This document shows, one piece after another, positions 33,916 to 44,077 of a stretch of 64,000 nt of DNA. The stretch is from the NCBI GenBank assembly GCA_004123355.1, contig SCHM01000005.1:1054001-1118000 (forward strand). Direction: 5' to 3'. The number at the start of each line of letters is the position of its first letter. Within the stretch, counting starts at the first letter, position 1. The position numbers and the translations under genes are program-made. This DNA is from Amphirosellinia nigrospora. Lineage: Eukaryota; Ascomycota; Sordariomycetes; Xylariales; Xylariaceae. The notes beneath the pieces were generated by a model. The model was not told the origin of the DNA. It did not search any database and saw only the letters and a list, made by a program, of their open reading frames with translations.

Positions 33916-36900
33916 ATGGACCTGGATGTCATATCCCCAGATACGTCGACGTCACCGCATCCGCACCCGCACCCTCCGAAGCGCCCTCGTCCCTCATCCC
34001 CGCCTAGCATTAAACACTCGCCCACCTCAGGCTCCGCCGGACCCCTCTCCCCTTCCACCGAACACTTGCATGATGGAACAGGACACGGCGGCGCCAAGTC
34101 TGCCCATGCCCAGAGTAGCAGTAGCTTTCGAAATGTCAGCGCATGTAATCGGTGTCGGTTGCGGAAGAATCGCTGCGACCAGAAGTTGCCCAGTTGCGCG
34201 AGTTGTGAAAAGGCAAGGGTCGCCTGTGTCGGATATGACCCCATAACGAAAAGAGAAATTCCCCGTAGGTCAGTGAAATCGAGACCTGTCCCTAGATCTA
34301 TTCCTAGTAGCTGATCACCCCTAAGCTACGTTTACTACCTTGAGACCCGTGTCGATCAGCTAGAGGCTTTGCTTCGTGCCCAGAACATACAGTTTCCACC
34401 ACCCGAGAATCTGGAGTACTGTTCACGGCCGGGCAATGACGGGGGCCACGCTCGGTCGCCCAATGAAAGTGCCCTCTCAATGCTCTCCGAAGCTGCCGAG
34501 GTCTCTGGTATGCCGCAGCCATTTCCAAATACCGACGATTCCGTGCGGCCCAATAAGATTATGCGAACAGGTGGCGCTACTGGCCCTAGGTATCTCGGGT
34601 CTGCCAATGGTGTCTCTTTTGCGCGCGTTGTATTCGCCGCTGTCCAATCTTCTGTTGGAGATCATCGTTCGACGTCGGATAAGGGGGGGATACGTCCTTA
34701 TAAGTCCGTAATGGGCAATGGAGACGTCGCGGGGGGCACTTCCATGCGTGACTCGTTCTTCGGTCTACATACACGTCCAACTATCAGCCCAGCAGCATTC
34801 CCGGACCAAGATTTGGCCCTAAAACTTGTTGAGTTATATTTTGAGCATGCCAACCCTCAACTACCTGTGCTCTGTAGATTTCATGCAAATGTTTGAGCAA
34901 GCGTACGCAGACGAGGGTAGGATACGAGGTCCCAGGGAGCTCTACACGTTGAACATGGTGTTTGCCATTGGTGGCGGAATTATCATGGACAGCCAGACCA
35001 CCTCGAGGGCCTCGGGAGAAGAAAAGAAACAAGCTCAACCAGAGGAATATCATGCCAGTGCTATCATTCACCTCGAAGCCTGTCTAAACGGCGGCGGGTT
35101 AGAAGAGCTTCAAGCTGTGCTCCTTTTAGCTAGTTTTGCCCTACTACGCCCAGTTCCACCAGGTTTATGGTAAATTCAATTCGGACTTGTTGCATTGGAC
35201 TCTCGACTAACCAGCTATAGGTACATCGTTGGCGTGGCTACAAGACTAGCCGTCGATCTTGGTCTATACTACGAAGATGGGAAAGATGTCGAATTTGACA
35301 TGGGTGAGCGAAAAGGCGGTAGTAGTGTTCCGGACGCGAGTGACAAGTCGCGTGAGGCGGCATTGCGGGAAAGGGGTAGGCGCGAATACATTCGTGACCT
35401 CCGAAGACGACTCTGGTGGTGCACTTATGCTTTTGATAGGATTGTGAGCACCTGCGTCGGACGACCGTTTGGAGTATCTGACCAAGTCATAACTACGGAA
35501 TTTCCATCGATGCTAGAAGATCGATATATTACCCCAGCAGGTATCACCAACCCTCATATGAATGGCGGGCCAACCTATAAAGTCGTTGCTAAGCACTATC
35601 TACGACTTCGGCTGTTGCAATCTGAGATTCTCCAGGTATTGCAATACCAGCAAGCACAGACAGCAAGGTTCAACGGCCAGAACCGGCGGAACGAGTACAT
35701 GCATACTCAGCTACCCTCACCATTTCTCTCCAAGTTTGACTCATTTAGAAGTTGGAGGAAAAACATTGACGAAAGGTTGTACGCATGGAAGAACTCAGCG
35801 CCAACGAAGCAAGACTCTGGGGTAGCATTTTCGCCCGAATTTTTAGAGCTGAATTACTGGCAGGCAATAATCATGCTTTATCGGCAGAGTCTAAGTGTTC
35901 CCGCTATGTTTGAGAGCGAATATCATACTTCCAAGGAGGTGAACAGCCCATCAATCTACTCACAAGAGTTGCAAGAAGATCAGGAAAGAGTCTATCTCAA
36001 GGTCGCTGAGGCAGGGCAAAAGATCCTGCGCCTCTACCGACAATTACATTTACAAGGGCTCGTTAATTATACGTATCTCGCCACACATCACCTGTTCATG
36101 GCAGGAATCTCTTACCTATATGCAATTTGGCATTCGCTCGTTGTTAGGAGTCGCCTTGTAAGTACATCATGTGCCTCAAAAGTGAGATCAAATGTTAATC
36201 AGGATGTAGACTATGGATGAAGTTGACTTCACCATCTTGGCTGCTACATCGGTTTTTAGTGATCTCATTGACAAATGCCCACCTGCGGAGGCATGTCGTG
36301 ATGCGTTTGACCGAACAGCAAAGGCCACCATAAAAATGGCCAACTCCAACGGCGGGTTTGGCCAAGTCTTAAACCGACATACACGAGGATCGAGAGGTAG
36401 TAGCGATAGGATCGACTATCTTACCGCGAGAGAAGCAACGGCCAATCGTCAGAAACTGAGTTCGCATTCACCCATAGACCAATCTAGTTCTCGTTCAGCC
36501 ACAGTATTTGAAGCGTCGTCTCACGAACCATATACTACACATAAACCTCTCGCTCAAATGACAGCTATGCAGTCGGCTACACAAGCGTCCCCTTATCGTC
36601 TGAATGTTTCAAACATCAAATCCGAACATGATGTATATCCTATGACTCGGCCATTGCCCGGCACAACGCTCAATCCCAGTGGCCTCCCTGAGGTTGGCAC
36701 AATGCCGGATAATTCGGCTATCGACCCTATCCTACTACCCTCACAAAGCTCGCAGGTAAACTCACCAGGATCCGCGGCCAGCCTAACGCCAAAATCTGTG
36801 CATCAACAGTATACCCCCAGAATGGTCCAAACTCAAATTTTAATATGCTGAGGACGCCACCGGCCAATTTTGCTCCTGGACCAGTGGCTCTAAATCTGTC

Positions 36901-37105
36901 TGATCTTCAGGGCATGGACTTCCTCCAAAACTTCCAAGACCAATCAGGTGGCGATGGCTTCAACAACCCAGATATGCAGATGGATATGGGTTTTGGCATC
37001 GGTTGGGAGGGCATGCACCACGATTTCAGCGAAGGGCAGCAATTTGATCTTTTTGACGGGTTCTTCTTTGGCGCGCCTCAGAGTGGGAATGGTGGTGGTA
37101 TATAA
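33916..37105 (+). CDS. Zn(II)2Cys6 transcription factor, Ppr1/UaY-like
   Basis: Fungal binuclear zinc-cluster activator. Exons 33916-34268, 34326-35169, 35221-36157 and 36210-37105 have clean GT/AG introns. A Pro/Ser-rich N-terminus precedes the cluster ACNRCRLRKNRCDQKLPSC, continuing CASCEKARVACVGYDP. The linker ITKREIPRSYVYYLETRVDQ, which spans intron 1, followed by a leucine coiled coil resembles yeast Ppr1 and Aspergillus UaY, which control pyrimidine and purine genes. The middle-homology domain (ASFALLRPVPPGLWYIVGVA, RRRLWWCTYAFDRIVSTCVG) is of the Fungal_trans type. The acidic, aromatic C-terminus (GIGWEGMHHDFSEGQQFDLF) may be the activation domain. Breaks: about 34880 (two bases short) and the C5 run at 36814-36818 (one short); restored length is 1010 aa. 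A purine role is inferred only from similarity of the linker. Confidence 0.85.
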
Positions 37106-38106
37106 GATCAGCAGCATCATCCAGATAACACGATACGTCACACTCTGTTATCAAACTTCAACGGGCGTATGTCTATTTTCCTAATACATCCAACAACCTT
37201 TGCATGACGCTAGGGAGCACACTTAAGAGCAAGTTGCAGAGCTCAAATTGGTGCGCTTGTTTATATGGGTGTGCTGAGTGGGTATTTCACGATGAACGTT
37301 GACGAGCCAACGAATCGGACTATGTGTGTTATCGCGTTTGTGTGGCACTTAGTTTTTCATGCTTTACATTTAGTCGCATTTACATAGGCTACGGCGTTAC
37401 GGAACATCAAAAACCTCTAGAGGGTCGGTGAAGAAATCTCGGTCGTACCCAGAGGGGAAGAAGAGGGAATGGGAAAATAGCGTTATGATTCCGTCGATAA
37501 CTCCCAACTTATCTAGAGCTAATCTAGTATAAGGATTTACCTGCTTTCTTTAGGTCAGTAGAATCGTACGTGCTATTGTTGGTTCGTCTCTTCTTTTAAT
37601 TTGGGATAAATTGTGCCTTGACATACTACCTTTACAAACCTTTGCCCCATTTTCAATTATTATGAAGCTGTCAAAGCCACTACGATCTTGTTTTGTTGGT
37701 GCCAGATAAGTAAGAATTGATTCGAAGTAGGAGATTTCTAGTCTAAATACTCAAAAGCGCCGCAATCTCTTGCTTCGCTATTCTTGTTATCTCGGAGGTC
37801 GAGGGTAACTACATAGCTAAAGGCAACGTACAAAAGTTACACTTGGATACACCTAGTTAGAGTCCGAGGCCTAAATCTATACGAACCAATTCTCCCTAAA
37901 CGACCGACTCGAGGGAATAGGCCTTTATGGCCCCTTTGATTCTGTAGAAGATGATTGCAATTTGGTTGCCTTTTAACAAAAGTCCTTGTTGTAAAATACT
38001 ACTAAAAAGTCTAACACTTAGTAATTTTAATCTACTTTTATTGAAGCTAGAGCTTTTCCCTAGAATATTTTGTTCATAATTTTTATTGCCTCCAATTTTT
38101 GCCTTT
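37106..38106. other. Convergent 3' spacer with a dispersed repeat copy
   Basis: No gene. 37900-38060 resembles 39400-39560 (CCTTTATRRCCCCTTTGAYTC shared, then related AT-rich sequence), so it seems to be a diverged copy of an interspersed repeat. Confidence 0.45.
37915..38060. repeat. Diverged interspersed repeat, copy 1
   Basis: Shares with 39412-39560 the motif CCTTTAT..CCCCTTTGA.TC, a following AGAAG-ATTGCAA, then TTGG...CCTT.TAA. The pattern is mostly transition differences, as repeat-induced point mutation would leave, but too short to prove it. Confidence 0.45.
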
Positions 38107-38844
38107 TTAAAACATAAACCACTTGATGAGAAAAGCAGCCTTTAGTAACCATTCGAAAAATCCCCTATTCTCGATTACGAAGCTCTTGACTGACCCTGCG
38201 GCGTAGAGTAACAGGTCTTTACTCCAATCGACGAGTGGCCGTTGCTTTGCCACGAATTCTATAACTGCGTATGTGGCGTCAATTATGAACTCTTTACAAC
38301 GGTTCACGAGTCCGGATACTGACTCGACTGCGTACTCTATCAATGCTGACGTGTACCCTCCCGTCTCGTGCTTTTGGTTCGTCGATTCCTTCCGTTCCTC
38401 TTCTTCTGCCGTCGCGGCTCTGGCTCTCTCAAATTCCTCCTCCCTTCTACGTCGCCTTTCTGCGTTTCGTAGGCAACGCTTGTACTGCCATGGGTTGGCT
38501 CCCATATATCTTACATCATACTCGCAGCGCTCATCACTTGAGAGCAAATCGTACGCTGATCGGATACGGGCGTAGTGCATCTTAGCTTGCGACTGTTCAA
38601 ACTCGCTCGCCCTCTGGAACTTGTCAGGGTGATACATAAGGGCTTTGGCGCGGTACGCTCGCCTGATCTGAGCGTCTGTCGCGTCTAATGTGATACCCAA
38701 GGCCGTGTAGTGGTTCATGGGTGGGGAGCTGCCCAAGTCAGTGAATGCCTCACTGTGCACGGTGAACGATACGGCGAAGATCAGTGTGAGTAAGAAAACG
38801 CCATAGGCGGCGAGCTGAAGGCGTCTAACGATGGGTCGAACCAT
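38107..38844 (-). CDS. Membrane-anchored J-domain (DnaJ-like) protein
   Basis: Hsp40 co-chaperone expected to stimulate an Hsp70 ATPase. A single uninterrupted frame of 245 aa starts at 38844; an in-frame ATG 33 bp upstream is less likely because the hydrophobic anchor directly follows MVRPIVRRLQ. The anchor covers about residues 8-28 (AAYGVFLLTLIFAVSFTV). The J domain runs from about 44 to 109: YTALGITLDATDAQIRRAYR, the invariant HPD in YHPDKF, then YARIRSAYDLLSSDERC. After it come a charged helix (RRRRREEEFERARAATAEEE) and a region of amphipathic helices ending in a hydrophobic stretch (WLLKAAFLIKWFMF). An ER location with the J domain lumenal or cytosolic is possible; the sequence does not decide. 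It has no frame break. Confidence 0.85.
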   Translation of the reverse strand: MVRPIVRRLQLAAYGVFLLTLIFAVSFTVHSEAFTDLGSSPPMNHYTALGITLDATDAQIRRAYRAKALMYHPDKFQRASEFEQSQAKMHYARIRSAYDLLSSDERCEYDVRYMGANPWQYKRCLRNAERRRRREEEFERARAATAEEEERKESTNQKHETGGYTSALIEYAVESVSGLVNRCKEFIIDATYAVIEFVAKQRPLVDWSKDLLLYAAGSVKSFVIENRGFFEWLLKAAFLIKWFMF

Positions 38845-40410
38845 TTTTGCTGTTGAAGAGTGAATCGAGAGAGTCAATCTTACTTTTCGACTTGTTTGGG
38901 CGTTTCTGTTTTTTTCTTGTTGATAGTATGTTTCAAGTGTTGGGTTAGATGGGGAGTATACTCACTGTATTTGTACCTTGATGTTATGAAGGGGGAGGTG
39001 GGTTATGAGGAAGACGAGTAAGGAAGGTCGGGCCCTTGGCCTGGTTTTATGCCTAAGAATCATGAAGAAACATAGTCTTTGTTTTCTGCCAATGATACAT
39101 TCACATGTTCTTAACAAGACAATTGTTGTGCGATTGTTTATCTTACCGTTGTAGTTCGTTAACAAAGGAGCTGTAATATCTGGCTATTACACGTGCTAAG
39201 GAATTAGGTCACGAATCTGAGGCCGAGAAGCTACCTATCATGTATGTTATCATACTAGTACGCCCTTCCGGATGAAGCGTCAGCTATCTAGTTACCCGTA
39301 CATTTCCCGACCTCCATGACAGCCGTACGAAAGCGAAGGGGTAAGGGGGCGCGAAGCAAGGTAATTGGAAGCGAGGCTATTGAGGTATATAGGCAGGAAA
39401 TCCTTACTTCAAGGGAGTGAGGGGACAAGACCTTTATAACCCCTTTGACTCCTAAGAAGATTGCAACGCTTGGAATATCCTTCTAAGCCCTCGAACACAA
39501 GCCGTTGTTACAGACTGCACTCAAGTAACGATAATGTAAATGCTACAGAAGCTTAGCGAAAATTAGAGTTCTTGCAAGTGAATGGCAGAACTAATTTATT
39601 AACTGATTAATCCAATATCAGTGATAAATTCGGATCTATGTCGATTGAGTGGACGTGTCGGTAACCTCGAAACCCCAAAGGTAGATGACCGCAGTGTAAA
39701 GCAGCGATTCTTCAGTCGCGCATCGAAAAGACACACCGATGCCGGCACTACCGGATATGTGCCTATGAACATTTTCAATATCAATTACTCGAGAGAAAGC
39801 GTCAGGTTGAATACACAATTTAAATTGCTACATCTGAAACTGAAGTATGACGTGGGGGCGAAAACGTTGAAGGAATGACTGACGGAGCGCTAGCGGGAGG
39901 GGGGTGCGTTTCCCAAGCTACTTTTATCATGGAACTTTTGGCATCTAAGTAAAAATCTCTAAGCCTCACCTTCGAGGGACATGTTCTCCTAGGCATAGAG
40001 GATTTGGCAGCATTTAATATAGCTGGCTTATCAGTCCTACGATACTGGGATCGCGGAGTCGGCGATAACCTCTACTTTAGCAAAGCTCGCAGCAGACTGC
40101 TCGCAGATGTCGGCGGATTTGAACGGGGTCAGTTTAGGGTTCATTCCCTAGAATCAAAGGCTTTAGATGCGTTCTAGTTCAGTTCTATATTTAACTCTCA
40201 ACCTCAACTAAGTTGCCGATGCAGAAGGATCATGTGGCGAAATCCCCACTCAGCCTCTGTCGATCTTCAACAAGTTGAAACCCGCTCTTCCTACTACCGA
40301 TGAATCCGTAAATGTTGCAATTCTATAATTTCTATCCTACATATTCATTATTGGGAGCCAGCTTTGAGAACTGATGTGGAAACCGCACTACAAAGCTCGA
40401 AGAAGCTAAG
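38845..40410. other. Spacer with a dispersed repeat copy
   Basis: Contains repeat copy 2 (39412-39560). A plus-strand open frame at 39621-39878 has no recognisable domain. AT-rich, possibly decayed mobile-element sequence. No RNA gene seen. Confidence 0.4.
39412..39560. repeat. Diverged interspersed repeat, copy 2
   Basis: Second copy of the repeat described at 37915-38060. A third, weaker relative (TTTTAGAACCCCTTTGTCCC) occurs at about 41669. No terminal structure could be defined. Confidence 0.4.
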
Positions 40411-41304
40411 ATGCTGGCGTCTAGAAGATTCGTACTGCTCCTGGCGGCTTGGAGCTGTACTGCGAAGCCAACCACCAGCCAGGCGCCAGAGACTCGCGCT
40501 CTGGTAGCGACGGAATGCGACCCGGTGGAGATGTATACGTCGGAGGTGGGTGCCCTCTATCTAGTGTCACGAAGCAGCTTCTAACTTGATCTATGTAGTG
40601 GTTTCTCGCTCATACCAAGCCAGAGTTTGAAGCGCCGCTCTACCGCAACGCAATGTTCTACTCTCGCGACATGTCGAGCGCCGCTCGAGCCCTCGCCGCG
40701 AACCAGGGCAAAGTCACAATCTGGGACCTGTGGCCGTGCAAGCTCTACAATCACAGGGACGTCCCTTCGAACCCCATGCGATGCATCCATCACGATGCCG
40801 CGCGGCGGCAGTCCTTCTTCGGGAACATGTCGCTGGCGTTCGCGAAGAAGGCGTACGGGAGCGCCAGCGTGCTGCACAGCTCCCGCCATTACTGGGAACC
40901 CCGAGCGACGGTATCTGGCCCACCATCGAGGAGCCCGAGCTCAAGAGACGCGAGGCCCGGTGGATCGGCTGCGGAAGTTCCGGATGCACCCCGGGTTTCC
41001 GGAACTTGCGAGGAACCTGCTCTCGGCGGCCCAGCGCCTGCGGGCGGAGGCGGCTTGGATGCAGTCTGCCGTTGGCATTGGATGGTTACGTAGCATGCGC
41101 ATCGAAGAAGTCGCCACGGAATGGACGGAGATATTCTGGGAGAGAAATGAACCTGCCAACGAGCCTATCCATGAGAAGAGTGACGAGGAGCTTAAGAGGC
41201 GGGAGCAGAAGCCCCTCATCAACGATAATATTCGTGATAAGGCGGGTACAATGTGTTCGGAATTGGGAGACCTGGGCTTTTTCGACGATGCGGTAATATG
41301 GTAG
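40411..41304 (+). CDS. Predicted secreted protein of unknown function
   Basis: Family not named. Exon 1 (40411-40545) encodes a signal peptide (MLASRRFVLLLAAWSCTA) and a short ectodomain start; exon 2 is 40599-41304 after a 53-bp intron (GTGGGT...TGTAG). Conserved-looking segments are FLAHTKPEFEAPLYRNAMFY, TIWDLWPCKLYNHRDVPSNP, MRCIHHDAARRQSFFGNMSL, then SDGIWPTIEEPELKRRE. The C-terminal half includes TEWTEIFWERNEPANEPIHE. Two one-base losses (near 40900 and 40956) break the frame; restored, the protein has 280 aa. The signal peptide and its cysteines (ECDP, PCKL, RCIH) suggest secretion, perhaps as a cell-surface or effector-like protein, but that is an inference. Confidence 0.65.
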
Positions 41305-42131
41305 AGTACCCTCGATAAGTAGTCGTTTCAATGTGCGCTACTATCACACTATTGATGACAATACGAACATCTCATTTGACAAGGAAATACACATAGAGCT
41401 CAAGTTTAGAGTTGATGATGTGTGGTGAGTAGAAAGAGAAATACCCCTAAACTGAAGTATAAGGTAGACGATGTTTAGAAAAAGATATCCCGTAGTGCAA
41501 CAAACGATAGTAACAAACCAGAGGACAAGCTACAGTAAAATATATTAGGCTGGGAAGCCATGATGCTGTGGTAGTTCTATTCAGCTAGATTCAATTTCGT
41601 CGCTGTCACAATCCTCATAGGAGCCTCTCCTAGGGCTAGATTGTAACCTCTATTGTCGGGTGAAAGTTTTAGAACCCCTTTGTCCCTAAGGCAGCCGCGA
41701 CAAGACATTACTAGCAAACCACGAAGATGGCAATAGTATTGCCGAGCTGGTGTGCCTGACAGTCGCCAGCCTACGAATCGTAAATGGCATAGGAGCTCAA
41801 TTTTCGCATCCTAAAAATATCAGTCCTTGTTGCTTCTATACCGATGGCTCGTCATTTATACAAAGACTAAAGGAGTTTCAATAATGTGATTCAATTCAGA
41901 AGTCTCGGCAAATCACAAGTAGAAGAAAGCGCTATAGCTTCAATGCTAAATTAGGTAGTTATGTATTTTGAGAAAGGAGTCTATAATCTAACTGACAGAT
42001 TAGTTTGGCCCATCCTATGTCTGAAGGAGGTTCGATTCGCTGTTGAAATGCTATATCTATATCTATTCGAATAAGGTGTCTCGTAGGCATTGAGGAATTT
42101 TGTTCGACTATAATGTTGATTTACGTGATGT
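41305..42131. other. Convergent 3' spacer
   Basis: No gene; a weak relative of the interspersed repeat at about 41665-41700. AT-rich toward 42131. Confidence 0.45.
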
Positions 42132-44077
42132 TCATAAGTGACCCCTCCACTTGATCTCAAGCCACCTGAGCGGTAAGTAAAAAACAGCAGTACCGAAGAA
42201 AGCCAGTTCGAAACCAATATCGCCTGTTGTCTTCGCAAACGGCCCAACGAACCAGACCTCATTGATCCCAGGAATGACGAGCCCAAGTGACAATAATGAC
42301 GCTACAAGAGCCGCGAGCCGGCGACGGCAACTTACGGCCCACGTTCCAGATCGAATGGTCGAATGAATCCCAGTCCAGGCGACGGAAAACAACGGCTTCT
42401 TCGATAAGCACGGCGTCAAAGAAACCTGCCCAGTACCCAATGACAGCCAAGAAGTTTTCGAGCGACTCCTCCCATGCGCGGGAGGCGGCGATCGATAGTG
42501 GTATCATTAGAACTGTGACGGCTAGAGTAAAAAGAAACCGTGGCACTTTAGTAAACGGCGGAACTAGCATCTGCAGTTTAGCGCTACCGGGTACACTGCA
42601 ACGCTCGGAGTCAGTTATCGCCTTTGTGAGCGCGTCCACGATGACTTCAGAAGCTACTGGAACGTGACTGTGACCCTAAAAGTGACCGTTGCACTTTCTG
42701 CTAGTCATCATCGCAAGGGTAAATTGCATCTAGGGTTACTTACTTGAGATCCCAATGTTTCCTATGACTGACAGTGCTAAGAGCACCAGGACAAACTTCC
42801 CGAACCCGCCTGCCGGCTCCAACATAGCTGCCATCAGCCCTCCTGTGCCGTATGACTCGTACGCTTCCATCCAACCCGGACAACGGAACGGCGCCGCCCA
42901 TGGCTGCGCCGAGAATTAGGAGAGGCACGGAGGTGTGAATATTCCTAGATATATGTATGTGAAGACCTTTCGCCTATAGTTGAACGTAAGCATAATGCAG
43001 TCATGTCCAGGACTGTAGTAGTGACTTACAAGGGAGCCCTGGATCATGGTAGATGGAGAAATCCGATGCGGTACCACCAAATGTGATAAAATACCCAGCA
43101 ATTAGGCCGCCGTATGATAGACCTGGGACGCCGTAGCGGCCGGACTTCTTGCTGGTTGACAAGATGCTTGCCGCCAACGCCAACAGTAATGGTGATGACG
43201 ATAAGGTTAGGAAGCCATTGCCATCGCTCCCAGATGTGCAGGACCCGGTATCCTAGTAACGACAGTACAAAACTAGCTAGGATAACGATGACTATGCCGA
43301 CTGTGACGCTCACATTTCCTGGATTGATCGCAGCAATTGTCTGCCCGCTACGATGGCGGCAACGATGGAGAAGCCCGTCACAGTCGCGGCATTCAAGACA
43401 AGTAGTATGGTGACAACGTAGAGGCTAATGCAAATCAGACACCAGGACATGGAAATACCTCACGGGGATTGGACCACTCACCCCAAGAGTAACGGGCTTG
43501 AATCATCTGTCTCAGCCCAGTCTTGTAACCCCACAGCCCATGAACGCAGGTGCAGTAGTACAAAGAGCAGAGAAAACAATATCGTGAGGGACGCATCGCG
43601 CAGACTCAGCTGGAAGACAGTAGTCGCAAGTATGCCCGTAGGTAACCTAGACAACAGCATTAGTCGAGTCTGCGGATCAATTCCAGTCTCACGTCAGGCG
43701 GGTGACGCACGGTAAGATGCACAGCAGACCGGTGAAGAAAACCGTGAACAGGTTGTTATACTGCGTGTTCGTACGCTTCTCGACCGGCACTGGCTTGATG
43801 CCATTCTCCTCCACGCCGGCGTCCAGCAGTTTCTGATACCATCGCGGCTGCTCCTCGGCCTCAGGCTTATACACGACACCATCCTCGACGGCGAGCAGGA
43901 CGCGAGGCCGCTAGTGTGCGCGTTCCGATCTTGCTCCGGCACATGGCTCCCGTCCTTCTCGACGTCCCCCGCACTAGCTATGCCGCTATCGCTCTTTCGA
44001 GAGAAAACCATGGCAGAAGATTGGTCGTGGGTTTCCACGGCTGCTTTGGACGGCTGAAGTGAGATCAGATCCCCCAC
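42132..44077 (-). CDS. Purine-cytosine permease (NCS1/FCY family)
   Basis: Plasma-membrane H+ symporter expected to import cytosine and purines. The start at 44077 (MGDLISLQPSKAAVETHDQS) opens a hydrophilic N-terminus; then GIKPVPVEKRTNTQYNNLFT leads to the membrane core. NCS1 landmarks in order are QLSLRDASLTILFSLLFVLL, LRQMIQARYSWG, VTGFSIVAAIVAGQTIAAIN, GIVIVILASFVLSLLGYRVL, LIAGYFITFGGTASDFSIYH, LEPAGGFGKFVLVLLALSVI, ENFLAVIGYWAGFFDAVLIE, and VWFVGPFAKTTGDIGF near the end. At least three short introns are present, such as those at about 43480-43430 and 43022-42960. Four or more frame breaks make exact exon limits uncertain, so I give only the span. The family's order of landmarks is complete, so it is probably functional. 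Confidence 0.82.
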
